A DNA stretch of 64,000 nt from Streptomyces sp. A 4/2 (GTDB lineage Bacteria > Actinomycetota > Actinomycetes > Streptomycetales > Streptomycetaceae): the NCBI RefSeq assembly GCF_940670765.1, contig NZ_CALNVW010000043.1, forward strand, positions 119,282-183,281, read 5' to 3'. The translations under genes and the position numbers were made by a program. This document shows positions 17,651 to 27,040 of this stretch, one piece after another. Within the stretch, counting starts at the first letter, position 1. Each line of letters starts with the position of its first letter. The notes under the pieces were generated by a model. It was not told where the DNA came from, ran no database searches, and saw only the letters and a list, made by a program, of their open reading frames with translations.

Positions 17651-18251
17651 ACCACGGATCCCACGCACGCCGAGCTGTACGGATGAGACCCCGGGTGCGA
17701 TGAGCCGTCATGCCGGGCGATCGTCCATTCCGGCGCCGCTGTACGTCACCGGGATGACGTACCGGCGTTGAGGACCAGGAGGGCGGCGCACCGGACTACT
17801 CGCCCCGTCGCCCGCCTGGACACCCCTCGTCCACGTTGCCGCCCGGCCTCGCAGAGCAGAGGTGCAGACGGGGATCCGCCGGCACTTCGTGGAGCGCGTG
17901 ACCAGGGAACCGGTGCTCTGGTCACGCGGTGCCGCAGGCTCCAGCGGCACCGTACATCTGGTTCGGCCCGGTCGGCCCGGTCGGCCCGGTCGGCCCGGTC
18001 GGCCCGGTCGATACGTCGCGCTTTCCGGCTGTCATCACACGACAGATGTAAGACGGACGCCGCCCCCTGATGTCCAGGGAAACCCCCGGTCACGGCGGAA
18101 CGACAGGTATCACGCGGGGACCGTCCGGCGTCCTGGCTGCCAATTCGTAACACGCAGAGGTGTTCTCTTCTCGTTCACTTTGTTGGTATTCCTAGGGCCG
18201 ATACCGCGCCGCCGGAGGCGCAGTACGGTTCGCCGGAAGGACAACGCTGTC
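17651..18251. promoter_or_regulatory. Leader region of the glycerophosphodiester uptake operon, with 9-bp tandem repeat
   Basis: 601 bases without a supported gene. TCGGCCCGG is repeated five times head to tail at 17963-18007, plus three bases of a sixth. GGAAGGA (18235-18241) serves the next gene. The operon promoter must lie here; no operator is convincing. Confidence 0.5.
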
Positions 18252-19211
18252 TTGACGACCGACTTGATGCAGGACGGCAGAGCTGTCCCGCCAAGTCCGG
18301 CGACTGCCGGCGAGGCAGGGCCCCGGACCCCCGCACGGCGCCGGCGGCGCGAGTACCTGCTGTTCGCCGCCTTCGCCGCCCCGAACTTTCTCTTCCTGCT
18401 GGTCTTCGCCTACTGGCCGGTGATCTACAACGCCTATCTGAGCCTCACCGACTGGGACATGGTTTCCTCGTCGTGGCACATGATCGGCCTGGACAACTAC
18501 ACGTCGCTGTTCGCCGACCCCGACTTCCGCGGCAGCCTGTGGACGACCGTGCTGTTCGTCGTCGGAATCGTCGCGGGCGGACTCGTACTCGGGCTCGCCA
18601 CCGCCCTGTTGCTCAACCAGCGGCTGCGCGGGCGGGACGTCGTGCGGACGCTGGCCTTCGCTCCGTACGTGCTCTCCGGAGCCGCCGTCGGCACTCTGTG
18701 GCTGTTCGTCTTCGATCCCAACTACGGACTGATACGCCCCTTGCTCGCACCCCTCGGCCTGGCCGCGCCGGCGATGATGACCGACTCCAGGTGGGCACTG
18801 TTCGGTCTCGTCGTGGTCTACCTCTGGAAGAACACCGGCTTCGTCGCCGTGGTCTACCTCGCCGGTCTGCAGGGCCTGCCCAGGGACGTGTTCGAGGCAG
18901 CGGCCCTGGACGGCGCCGGAGCGTGGACGCGGCTGCGCCGCATCATCCTGCCGCTGCTCTCGCCCGTCACCTTCTTCCTCCTGGTGACCTGCACCATCAG
19001 CACCTTCCAGGCGTTCGATGTGATCGCCATGATGACCAACGGCGGCCCCGGCACCTCCACCTCGATCCTCAGCTGGTTCATCTACGACCAGGGCTTCCGC
19101 ACGTTCGACGCGGGCCGTGCCTCCGCCGCCGCAATGATCATGTTTGTGGTGCTGCTGCTGATCACTGGATTCCAGGCGCGCTTCCTCCAGCGAAAGGTGC
19201 ACTACCAGTGA
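18252..19211 (+). CDS. Sugar-type ABC permease (UgpA/MalF family)
   Basis: 319 aa from TTG 18252, spaced 10 bases from GGAAGGA; an in-frame ATG at 18267 (314 aa) is the alternative. Six membrane segments are visible, and the EAA loop is EAAALDGAGAWTRLRRIILP near the C-terminal third. Pairs with the next permease, whose GTG overlaps this stop. With a glycerophosphodiesterase in the same operon, the carried substrate is probably glycerol-3-phosphate or a glycerophosphodiester, but a sugar is possible. Confidence 0.85.
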   Translation: MTTDLMQDGRAVPPSPATAGEAGPRTPARRRRREYLLFAAFAAPNFLFLLVFAYWPVIYNAYLSLTDWDMVSSSWHMIGLDNYTSLFADPDFRGSLWTTVLFVVGIVAGGLVLGLATALLLNQRLRGRDVVRTLAFAPYVLSGAAVGTLWLFVFDPNYGLIRPLLAPLGLAAPAMMTDSRWALFGLVVVYLWKNTGFVAVVYLAGLQGLPRDVFEAAALDGAGAWTRLRRIILPLLSPVTFFLLVTCTISTFQAFDVIAMMTNGGPGTSTSILSWFIYDQGFRTFDAGRASAAAMIMFVVLLLITGFQARFLQRKVHYQ

Positions 19212-20086
19212 CAGCCGCCAACTCCCTGCCGGACGCCCGCCCGGTCGCCACGGGCAGCCGCTCAGGTGTCCGCCGCGCCCAGCGCTTCGGTCTGTACGCG
19301 CTGCTCGTCCTGGTCGCCGTCATCGCGGGCGGCCCGCTGTACTGGCTGATCTCCTCGGCGCTGAAGACCAACCCGCAGATCTACAGCTACCCCCCGCACT
19401 GGATCCCCACCGACCTGCACTGGTCCAACTTCTCCGACGCCTGGCGCGCCGCACCGTTCGGCCGGTTCTTCCTCAACTCCCTGATCGTGTCCGTGATCGG
19501 CACCGCGATCGAGTTGACCGCCGCGCTGCTGTGCGCCTACGCATTCGTGTTCCTGCCGTTCCCTGGCAAGAAGGTCCTGTTCCTGTTCCTGCTGGGCGCG
19601 ATGATGGTGCCCGGCCACGTCACGCTGCTGCCGAACTTTCTGACCATCGCCCAGCTCGGCTGGGTCAACTCCTATGCGGGCCTGATAGCGCCGGGCCTCG
19701 GCTCGGTCTTCGGCACCTTCCTGCTGCGCCAGCACATGCTGACACTGCCCCAGGAGATCACGGACGCGGCGAAGATCGACGGGGCGGGACACCTGCGCAT
19801 CCTCTTCCGCGTGGTGCTGCCGATGTCGCGCCCGATGGTGATCACCGTCGCCCTGGTCGTCATGGTCGGCAAGTGGAACGACTTCATCTGGCCTCTGATC
19901 GTCACCAGCAGCACGGACATGCGGACCCTGCCCATCGGTCTGCTCTTCCTCAAGAACACCGAGACCTTCGCCAACTGGGGAGCGATCCTTGCCGGCGCCG
20001 TCATGGTGGTCGTGCCGGTCCTCGTCATGTTCTTCTTCGCCCAGCGGTACATCATCGCCGGGCTGACCCAGGGAGCCGGAAAATGA
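19208..20086 (+). CDS. Sugar-type ABC permease (UgpE/MalG family)
   Basis: 292 aa. GTG 19208 overlaps the previous stop (GTGA). Six membrane segments; the EAA loop reads EITDAAKIDGAGHLRILFRV, the contact for the ATPase. No ATPase is encoded in the operon, so it probably shares a general MsiK-like ATPase encoded elsewhere, as many Streptomyces sugar importers do. Confidence 0.87.
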   Translation: MTAANSLPDARPVATGSRSGVRRAQRFGLYALLVLVAVIAGGPLYWLISSALKTNPQIYSYPPHWIPTDLHWSNFSDAWRAAPFGRFFLNSLIVSVIGTAIELTAALLCAYAFVFLPFPGKKVLFLFLLGAMMVPGHVTLLPNFLTIAQLGWVNSYAGLIAPGLGSVFGTFLLRQHMLTLPQEITDAAKIDGAGHLRILFRVVLPMSRPMVITVALVVMVGKWNDFIWPLIVTSSTDMRTLPIGLLFLKNTETFANWGAILAGAVMVVVPVLVMFFFAQRYIIAGLTQGAGK

Positions 20087-21453
20087 CGCGAACTGCGCTG
20101 CGGGAGGTCACGGGCCCCGTGCTCGACAGGCGCAGGATGCTCGGGGCGGGCGCGGGGCTGGGACTGGCCGCGACGCTGAGCGCCTGCGGTCAGACCACGG
20201 GGCCCGTCGCACAGCCCGGCGGTGGCTCGGTACCTGATGCGTTCCGGGGGCGCACCCGGGTGGTGCTCTGGTCGACGTTCGCAGATCCGGTGGGACCGGC
20301 CCTGCAGAATCTCGTCGACGCCTTCAACCGCGAGCAGCGGGACGTGTACGTGGAGGTGCAGTTCCAGGGCACTTACGACGAATGCGCCCAGAAGGCGGTC
20401 ATCAGTCTGCTCGGCGCCCAGGCCCCGGACTTGTGCGTGCTGTCCGACGTGAAGTGGTACAAGTTCTACTTCGGCGACGCCCTGGAACCTTGGGACAGCT
20501 ACTTCGCACGGGGTGAGCTGGAGCGGACCTACAATCCGCGGCTGCTGAGCGAGGGCGTCCGCAAGGGGCACACCTGGTGGCTGCCGCTGGCCCGCTCGAC
20601 GCCGCTCTTCTACTACAACAAGACCCTCTTCAAGAAGGCCGGCGTGCCGGTACGCCCCCCGGAGAGCTACGACGAGCTCTACGACTGGTCGCGCCACATC
20701 ACCCGGCAGAGCGTGGGCGGCAAGCGGGTAGCTCTGGAGGGATACCAGAAAGTCGACGGGGACTGGCAGTTCCAGTGCAGTGCCTGGCAGTGGGGTGGGG
20801 CGTACTCCAAGGGCCTGGACGTCACCATCGACGAGGGCGGCGCCGTGGCGGCGGGCGAGTGGCAGCGAAAGCTGATCTTCAGGGACAAGATCGCTTACAT
20901 GGCGACCGAGCCCACCGCCGACATGGGCAACCAGCTGATCGCCACGCTCGTCACCTCCACCGGCGCCCTGAAGAAGATCAACGAGATGGCGAAGGCGAAC
21001 GGCTGGGAGCTGGGCACCGGTTTCCTGCCGAAGAAGGAGAAGTTCGCGGTCAACACGGGCGGTGGCGGCCTGGGCATATTCAAGCGCGTGCCACGGGAAC
21101 GCAAGGAAGCCGCAGCCCAGTTCGTGCGCTTCCTGGCCCGCCCGGAGAACGCCGCGCGGTGGGCCATCGAGACCGGTTACCTGCCCGTGGTGTCGGCGGC
21201 GGTCAAGGAACCCACCCTCGTCAAACTGATGAAGAACGACCCGGCCTTCGCCACGGCCGTCAGGCAGTTGGACCTCACCCGCCCCTGCGACCAGGTGCGC
21301 ATGATGATTCCGAATGCGAACGTGCGTATCTACACAGCTCTGCAGCGCATATGGTCGGCGAACACCTCCGCACAGCAGGCCTTCGCGGAGGTCGCCGACC
21401 AGCTGCGCAAGGGCGTCAACCGTTACGGCCCCATGATCGAGGAGCACTTGTGA
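20083..21453 (+). CDS. Tat-exported lipoprotein substrate-binding protein (UgpB-like)
   Basis: 456 aa, ATG 20083 overlapping the permease stop (ATGA). The signal peptide has twin arginines DRRRMLG (residues 15-21) and a lipobox LSAC with Cys35, so it should be Tat-exported and lipid-anchored. The body is a family 1 extracellular solute-binding fold. Aromatic stretches (WYKFYF, WDSYF, WQFQCSAWQWG) may line the ligand cleft. It delivers ligand to the two upstream-encoded permeases. Confidence 0.87.
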   Translation: MTRTALREVTGPVLDRRRMLGAGAGLGLAATLSACGQTTGPVAQPGGGSVPDAFRGRTRVVLWSTFADPVGPALQNLVDAFNREQRDVYVEVQFQGTYDECAQKAVISLLGAQAPDLCVLSDVKWYKFYFGDALEPWDSYFARGELERTYNPRLLSEGVRKGHTWWLPLARSTPLFYYNKTLFKKAGVPVRPPESYDELYDWSRHITRQSVGGKRVALEGYQKVDGDWQFQCSAWQWGGAYSKGLDVTIDEGGAVAAGEWQRKLIFRDKIAYMATEPTADMGNQLIATLVTSTGALKKINEMAKANGWELGTGFLPKKEKFAVNTGGGGLGIFKRVPRERKEAAAQFVRFLARPENAARWAIETGYLPVVSAAVKEPTLVKLMKNDPAFATAVRQLDLTRPCDQVRMMIPNANVRIYTALQRIWSANTSAQQAFAEVADQLRKGVNRYGPMIEEHL

Positions 21454-22157
21454 ACCACCCCGTGAGGCGTCCCGTGGTGTACGCACACCGTGGAGCCCGG
21501 ACCGAAGAGCCGGAGAACACCCTGCGGTCCTTCCGGCGGGCTCTCGCTCTCGGCGCCGACGGCATCGAACTCGACATCCGACTCACCTCTGACAGCCACC
21601 TCGTCGTCATCCACGACAAGGCCGTGGACCGTACGACCGACGGCACCGGCCTCGTCGCCGACTTCACTCTCGCCGACCTCCAGGCATTGGACGCCGGGGA
21701 GGGAGAGCGCATACCCACCTTCGACGAGGCCATGGAAGTCTGCGGGGACGTCGTCCAGATCGAGATCAAGGCCCTGGAGGCGGTACAGGCCCTTGCCGAG
21801 CGGGAGCGCCGTACCCCGCTGCCCGGGTCGGTAGTGCTGACCTCCTTCAGCAAGACCGCGGTGGAAGAGGCCGCCCGATGGCTGCCGCACGTCCCCCGTG
21901 GCCTGATCACCCACCACCCGGGCACTGAAATGATCAAGGACGCGCTGGAACTCAAGGCCACCTGGGTGTGCCCGGAGCTGAAGCCCGAACTCACCCGGGA
22001 CCTCGTGGACCGTTGTCACGAGACCGGCATCCAGGTGGATGCCTGGCCCACCGGGGAACGCGCCCACCTGCTCCGCTGGGTCGAGATCGGAGCGGACGCC
22101 GTGACCACGGACCACCCGGGGCGGATCGACGAGTGGCTGGCCACGTCCGGCAGTTGA
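21450..22157 (+). CDS. Glycerophosphodiester phosphodiesterase (UgpQ-like)
   Basis: 235 aa from GTG 21450 (overlap GTGA with the binding protein). GDPD residues are in place: His13-Arg14 (YAHRGA), Glu40 and Asp42 (GIELDIR), His55 (VIHD). No signal peptide, so it is cytoplasmic. It cleaves glycerophosphodiesters into glycerol-3-phosphate and an alcohol, the logical step after import by the coupled transporter. Last gene of the operon. Confidence 0.9.
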   Translation: MNHPVRRPVVYAHRGARTEEPENTLRSFRRALALGADGIELDIRLTSDSHLVVIHDKAVDRTTDGTGLVADFTLADLQALDAGEGERIPTFDEAMEVCGDVVQIEIKALEAVQALAERERRTPLPGSVVLTSFSKTAVEEAARWLPHVPRGLITHHPGTEMIKDALELKATWVCPELKPELTRDLVDRCHETGIQVDAWPTGERAHLLRWVEIGADAVTTDHPGRIDEWLATSGS

Positions 22158-22309
22158 CGACGTGTCCCGGTCTTCTCGGCGGTGGGCGGAGGAGGCGCCG
22201 GGGCCGTGTCACCGGGGCCACCCAGTGGATCGGTGCGTCGAACGCCTCTTGCTGACCGAGCGAGGCGCCTGGACCACGACAGTGTTCAGACACGAGCGCG
22301 GGATCAGCC

Positions 22310-22357
22310 GCGCACGCTGCACCCTGATCCGGTACCGGATCAGGGTGCAGCGTGCGC
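22310..22357. terminator. 48-bp perfect palindrome, probable bidirectional terminator
   Basis: Reads identically on both strands from 22310 to 22357, centred on GGTACC (22331-22336), with no loop bases. It lies 152 bases after the phosphodiesterase stop and covers the last codons of the converging gene. As RNA it would form a hairpin with a few unpaired central bases. Confidence 0.75.
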
Positions 22358-23030
22358 CGGAACGCTCGGAGTGTCCGGCGCCGGTCGTGGAGGGCCGGCG
22401 ACCATGGCCTGAACGACCGTCATCAAGATCTCTGCGCGCTGCTCGTCGCCCAGGTTGCCGTTGGCGATCAGACGTTCCGCAGCAAGATACCGGGACAGCT
22501 CCAGCGGTTGATCGAAGTACGATCGCAGGTGTGCGGCAGCCGCCTCCTGGGAGCGGACGAAGGTACGGCTCACGTACCTCGCGAGCGCAGCCGAGACGGC
22601 ACCGAGTCCACCCGCAACGATGCCGCCCGTCGTCGTGCTTGCCTTCAGCGCCACAATGACGAAGGCGACGAGCAGTGCGAATCCGATGACCATCGCCATC
22701 TGCGAGTTCCGGAACGACTGCTTCGCCTGGCCGGTGGCGATCCTGTGGTAGAGCTCCAGCCGGGCGTGCGTTGCCGCCCACAACTCCGCCAGCGCCAGAT
22801 GCGGCGTCGACATACCGGCGCAGCCGATGAAGGCTGAATTGCGTAGCCACGATGCAGCACGTCGCAATCGCTGTCACCACCAGGGCCATCTGGTCCGGTG
22901 CCGCCGGCCAGACCCGGATGAGCGTGAACGCAGGTACCCCAGGGAGCCCGAGGCACGTGACCATGACCACGGAAAGCAGACGGATCTTCGAGGCCATGGG
23001 CTGAGGGGATGGCTCGTCGCTACTCGGCAT
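22340..23030 (-). pseudogene. TRADD-N-associated-type membrane protein, frameshifted
   Basis: Two overlapping minus-strand frames make one plausible protein. Frame A from ATG 23030 has two hydrophobic stretches (IRLLSVVMVTCLGLPGV and MALVVTAIATCCIVATQFS) and ends its sense at about LHRLRRYVD. Frame B resumes at ATG 22813 with LALAELWAATHARLELYH, two more membrane segments, and SQEAAAAHLRSYFDQPLE to TGA 22340. From memory this matches the small actinobacterial family called TRADD-N-associated membrane domain proteins, discussed in bacterial conflict-system surveys. Either a single indel near 22810 broke the gene, or frame B is a separate 157-aa protein. Confidence 0.5.
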
Positions 23031-23198
23031 AACGCATCAGAATGCTGTCAGTTGCCCGGCGAGTCCAACTGTTCCCGTCACCTCCCCGGCCACGCCCCTC
23101 AGTTCGGCGCCTCCCGCTCCGCCACTTGTGACACCGCTGTGACTCGAACTGTGGCCTCCGTCACGGGCGCAGGGCCGACGCCCTGATGGGATGACGGG

Positions 23199-24149
23199 AT
23201 GAGCAGACCCGCCCCACTCCGCCCGGCCCTCGCCGCGACCGGGCCCTTCCTGGTGGCTTTCGCCGCGATCGCTCTGCTCACGGCCTGCGGGGCGGAACAC
23301 GCGGGCCGGAACACCGTCGCGAGCGGAGCCGTACCGCCGTCCCGCACGCAGATCGACGATCCTGGCAAGGACGGCGTGCGGGTCACCTCGCTGACCCTCC
23401 CGTCGCCTTCCCCCTCGCCCACCCGCAGTAACTCCGTCTCCGCCGACAGCCTCGCCACGGACTCGGGGGTCATGGCGGCCTACGAGGTCACCAACAAGGG
23501 CGCCGAGACACTGACCTACTCGGTCGTCTTCACCTTCATGAGCAGTGACGGCGGGGCCGTGACCAACCAGACCGTGACCGTGCGCGACGTCGGCCCCGGG
23601 AAGACCGTGCGGGGTACGGTCCGGGCCGGGGAACTGCCGTCCGCCGCGCCGCGGGTAGCGCAGGCCAAGGTGCTCGACGTGACCAAGGTCCCCGCGGGCG
23701 AGGCGCCCGCCCGGCAGGGAACATGCCCCGACTCCGGGATCCGGGTCAGCGCCGACGCGGGCGACGCGGCCATGGGACTGCGCGTCGTCGGCCTGCACCT
23801 CGACAACTGCGGCACCCACAGCTACACCGTCGAGGGCTATCCGCTGCTGGAACTCCTGGACGACGACCGCAAGGCCGTCGACGGCGTCGAGATCCTCGAC
23901 GGCAGCGGCGAGATCACCACCGGCGCCGGGCCCGACGTGCAGCCCCGGCCCGTCACGATCAGGCCCGGTGAGTCGGCCACCGCCGGCCTGGTGTGGCGCA
24001 ACACCACCGGGTCCGGTACACCCGTGAACGTGCCCTATGTGCGGGTCCGGGTGAAGGCCGGTGCCGAGCCGGTGATGGTGACCCCGGAGCTCGACCTCGG
24101 AACCACCGGAAAGCTCGGGGTCAAACCGTGGGTGAAGGTGGAGCGGTAG
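23199..24149 (+). CDS. Lipoprotein with DUF4232-like domain
   Basis: 316 aa. Signal with lipobox LTAC (Cys30). A Pro/Ser-rich linker (SPSPSPTRS near residues 70-78) is followed by two beta-rich halves; the second, with GTCPDSGIRVS and LDNCGTHSYTVEGYPLLELLD, fits DUF4232, a secreted domain common in Streptomyces. Role unknown, presumably in the cell envelope. ATG 23199 has only a weak binding site. Monocistronic, closed by a strong bidirectional hairpin. Confidence 0.75.
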   Translation: MSRPAPLRPALAATGPFLVAFAAIALLTACGAEHAGRNTVASGAVPPSRTQIDDPGKDGVRVTSLTLPSPSPSPTRSNSVSADSLATDSGVMAAYEVTNKGAETLTYSVVFTFMSSDGGAVTNQTVTVRDVGPGKTVRGTVRAGELPSAAPRVAQAKVLDVTKVPAGEAPARQGTCPDSGIRVSADAGDAAMGLRVVGLHLDNCGTHSYTVEGYPLLELLDDDRKAVDGVEILDGSGEITTGAGPDVQPRPVTIRPGESATAGLVWRNTTGSGTPVNVPYVRVRVKAGAEPVMVTPELDLGTTGKLGVKPWVKVER

Positions 24150-24160
24150 AGACCCGGACG

Positions 24161-24194
24161 ACGGGTATGGCCGGCCGCGGTCGGCCACACCCGT
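24161..24194. terminator. Bidirectional terminator hairpin
   Basis: ACGGGT-A-TGGCCG (24161-24173) pairs with CGGCCA-C-ACCCGT (24182-24194): two 6-bp stems with one mismatched base between them. It sits exactly in the 54-base gap between two converging genes. Confidence 0.75.
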
Positions 24195-24203
24195 GCGTTC
24201 CGG

Positions 24204-27020
24204 TCACCCGCCGAAGGTCTTCGTCGGCGGACGGGTCGACAACGCCGCCTGGTTGAAGGTGACAGCCACGCCGTGTCCCCGCAGCCGGGAGGTCCGCTGG
24301 TCCATCTTCCAGCCGTCGATCCGCACACCGATGTCCTTGTGGTTGCGGACCTGATCGGTGTCCAGCTGAACCCTGGCAGTGCGCGACTCGCCGCCCACCA
24401 GGTTCAGGTAGTTGTCGTCGAAGGTCGCCGGCAGGATACGTTCGCCGGTCCGGGTGTCGTACACCTGCAGGTGCACCATCAGTGCCACGCCCTTGCCGAT
24501 GTTCTCGACCTCCACCGTCAGCTCGATGTTGCCCCTCCCGTGCTTCACGTCGGCCGCGACGGAGACGGCGGCCGGGGCCACATCGTCCAGGCTCAAGAAT
24601 CCCGCGGCCCGGGTCGGGTTCTCGATCCAGTAGAAGTTATGGACCAGTTCGGCGCCGTGCGCATCGTTGAACGAGAGCCGGACGAAGGCGACATCGGAGG
24701 GTGCGCCGTTCAGCCGCGTGGCGATGTTGCCGATCACGGTGTGGTCGGACGCCGCTGCTCCGCCGACGCGCCAGGAAGTGTTGCTGAACGCCTTTCCGTC
24801 CAGGTCGTAGAGCGTGACGGCGACGGTGCCCCGCACGTCCGCTCGGGTGTGATTGGCCACCACCACGTCGTACGTCCGGCTGTTGAGGATCACGTTGACC
24901 CGCCGGCAGGCGTGCTGGACCGCGTAGAACGACGAGTGCGCCTCAAGGTCATGGGTGTACATCTGCCAGACGAAACTGGGCTGCGCGGGATTGGTCATCC
25001 ACATGATGACGCCGGTGCGCGGGTACGGTTTGCCCGGCGCGGCGCTCTCCATGTTCGCGGCGTGCGCCTCGTAGATCGCCTTGATGCACTCGTAGTTCAT
25101 CAGCTGGGACTTGCGGGCGAAGTCGGGGAGATTCTGCAGTTCGCCGTAGCGCTTCGCGGTGATCTGGAGGTAACCCGCGCCGCCGCCGTTGCCACCGTTG
25201 CCGTTGACGTCCCGGTCGGCCCAGAAGTCGTCCGGGTGTTCCCACGACGCCTCGGGAATCATCTTCTTGATGAACTCGAGGGTCGGGATCGAGTACGAGC
25301 CGACCTCGTTGTGGAACGGTGGCCAGTGCGTGCCGTCGTTGAGGTCGAAGTGGGTGCTGGGGGTGACCCAGTGGTACGGCCCGCCCGAACTGTAGCCGCC
25401 GATGGGGTTCTTGCCGGTATCGCCGGCCGAACTGGTCAGCGAGGCGCGCTTGGGGTCCAGCTCGGCGACCAGCGCGTCCAGGCCGTCGATGAGCTGCTGC
25501 GGCGGCGGGCCCTCGTTGCCGCCGCACCACAACAGGATCGACGGGTGGTTGCGGAACCGCACGATGCAGTCCCGGATATTGTCCAGGTCGCGGGTGACGT
25601 TCGCCGGCGGAGGACCTTCGGTCGAGCAGAAGAAGTCCTGCCAGACGAGGATGGCGAACTCGTCGCACGCCTCGTAGAAGTCCTCGGTGCTGCTCTGGCC
25701 GTTCCAGTTCCGGATCAGGTTGAGGTTGGCTTCGCTGTGCAACCGCACCTGCTCGCGGAGCCGTTCCCGCGGAATCCGCTTGAGCGCCTCGTCCAGGCCC
25801 CAGTTGCCGCCCATCACCAGGATCGGCTGGTTGTTGACGGCGATCGCCAGGCAGTCCACCGGTGTGCCGGACTGTGACTGGATCGGCTTGGTGTACTCGA
25901 TCCGCCGAACGCCGAAGTCCACCGTCCGCTCGTCGTGGACCTGGCCGCCGGACTCGACGCCGATGGAGAGCCGGTAGCGGTGGGGATCGCCGTATCCGTT
26001 CGGCCACCACAGCTTCGGGCGGTTCAGCCGCAGGCAGGCGATGTCCTTCGAGGTCACCGTCACCGTGGATGCGCCGGCCGGCACGGTGACGGTCCGGGCG
26101 AACTCGCGGCCGTCGAGGACACCCCTGACCACCACGGACCGGGAAGAGCTGAAGGCGCTGTCGAGGGTGAGGTCAATCGCGATGTCGGCCGTGCTCAGAT
26201 CGGCGGAGAGCGTCGGATCGACGTGCACGTCGGTCAGCCGGATCTGCCCCGTCGTGGACCAGGTGACCGGCTGCCAGATGCCCAGGTCCCGGTCGGGGAT
26301 GGTGGGCAGCCAGTCCCAGCCCGCCGCGCAGAAGAACGTCGGCCCGTTCTTCAAGGTGATCCCGGTCTTGCCACCGTTGTGTCCGCCGCGAGTCACGCCG
26401 CTGGCGTAGCTCGGCAGCGACGGTGGGTCGACGTAGTCCAGTTTGCCGATCAGTACCGCGAGGTGAGCCGTGCCGCTTGCCTTCGCGATGATGTCCGTGA
26501 CGTCGAAGACGCCCCGTGTGAACGCGCCCTCCACCGTGCCCACGTGGGTGCCGTTGAGCCAGATGGTGCCGAGGTAGTTGATGCCGTCGAACTGCAGCCA
26601 GAACCGCTGGCCGGGGATCAGCCGCGGCACGGGGAACGCGACCCGGTACCAGTAGTCGGTGTCCTTGAGGGTGTCCGGGACCGTGTCGGTCACGTTGTGG
26701 CCGTACAGCGGATCGGGGTACTCGCCGTTGGCGATCATGCTCGTGAGCGGCGTGCCCGGCACGACAGCCGGCTTCAGGCCGGTGATGCGCTGAGCGCTGG
26801 CCACCTGGTTTCCGGGCGGTGTCGTCCCGTCGGCCGCCGTGAAGGTCCAGCCGCTGGTGATCTCGTGGCCGTCGATGTGGAGGAGGCGGGCGCCTTGGGT
26901 GCCTGCGGTGCCGCCCGGCGCTGCGTCGGCGACGCCGGACAGCCCGAGCGCGCCGAGAACACCACCACCGGCGGCGGCAATCCCACTGGACAGGAAACGC
27001 CTGCGATTCAACTGGGTCAC
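24204..27020 (-). CDS. Tat-exported GH2 glycoside hydrolase (beta-mannosidase/exo-glucosaminidase-like)
   Basis: 938 aa from GTG 27020. A Tat signal (NRRRFLSSG at residues 5-13, hydrophobic run, DAAPGG) is followed by the GH2 order: sugar-binding jelly roll (about 60-230, with YWYRVAFPVP), Ig-like domain (about 250-370), TIM barrel (about 370-690), and C-terminal Ig-like modules. Catalytic candidates are Glu in LWCGGNEGPPP (acid/base) and Glu in FHNEVGSYSIP (nucleophile). Known exo-glucosaminidases of this clan carry Ser-Asp rather than Asn-Glu at the acid site, so a neutral exo-glycosidase such as mannosidase is at least as likely. A palindromic operator lies 20 bases upstream. Confidence 0.82.
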   Translation of the reverse strand: MTQLNRRRFLSSGIAAAGGGVLGALGLSGVADAAPGGTAGTQGARLLHIDGHEITSGWTFTAADGTTPPGNQVASAQRITGLKPAVVPGTPLTSMIANGEYPDPLYGHNVTDTVPDTLKDTDYWYRVAFPVPRLIPGQRFWLQFDGINYLGTIWLNGTHVGTVEGAFTRGVFDVTDIIAKASGTAHLAVLIGKLDYVDPPSLPSYASGVTRGGHNGGKTGITLKNGPTFFCAAGWDWLPTIPDRDLGIWQPVTWSTTGQIRLTDVHVDPTLSADLSTADIAIDLTLDSAFSSSRSVVVRGVLDGREFARTVTVPAGASTVTVTSKDIACLRLNRPKLWWPNGYGDPHRYRLSIGVESGGQVHDERTVDFGVRRIEYTKPIQSQSGTPVDCLAIAVNNQPILVMGGNWGLDEALKRIPRERLREQVRLHSEANLNLIRNWNGQSSTEDFYEACDEFAILVWQDFFCSTEGPPPANVTRDLDNIRDCIVRFRNHPSILLWCGGNEGPPPQQLIDGLDALVAELDPKRASLTSSAGDTGKNPIGGYSSGGPYHWVTPSTHFDLNDGTHWPPFHNEVGSYSIPTLEFIKKMIPEASWEHPDDFWADRDVNGNGGNGGGAGYLQITAKRYGELQNLPDFARKSQLMNYECIKAIYEAHAANMESAAPGKPYPRTGVIMWMTNPAQPSFVWQMYTHDLEAHSSFYAVQHACRRVNVILNSRTYDVVVANHTRADVRGTVAVTLYDLDGKAFSNTSWRVGGAAASDHTVIGNIATRLNGAPSDVAFVRLSFNDAHGAELVHNFYWIENPTRAAGFLSLDDVAPAAVSVAADVKHGRGNIELTVEVENIGKGVALMVHLQVYDTRTGERILPATFDDNYLNLVGGESRTARVQLDTDQVRNHKDIGVRIDGWKMDQRTSRLRGHGVAVTFNQAALSTRPPTKTFGG

Positions 27021-27040
27021 GTCGCTCCCGGTGTTCGTAC

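Noticed and set aside
17862..18251. N-terminal extension of the first permease through the 9-bp repeat
   Set aside because: It would encode an RPG repeat unlike any permease N-terminus; a ribosome binding site precedes 18252.
24273..25877. 534-codon frame antisense to the GH2 gene
   Set aside because: Complementary shadow of a clearly recognised GH2 protein.
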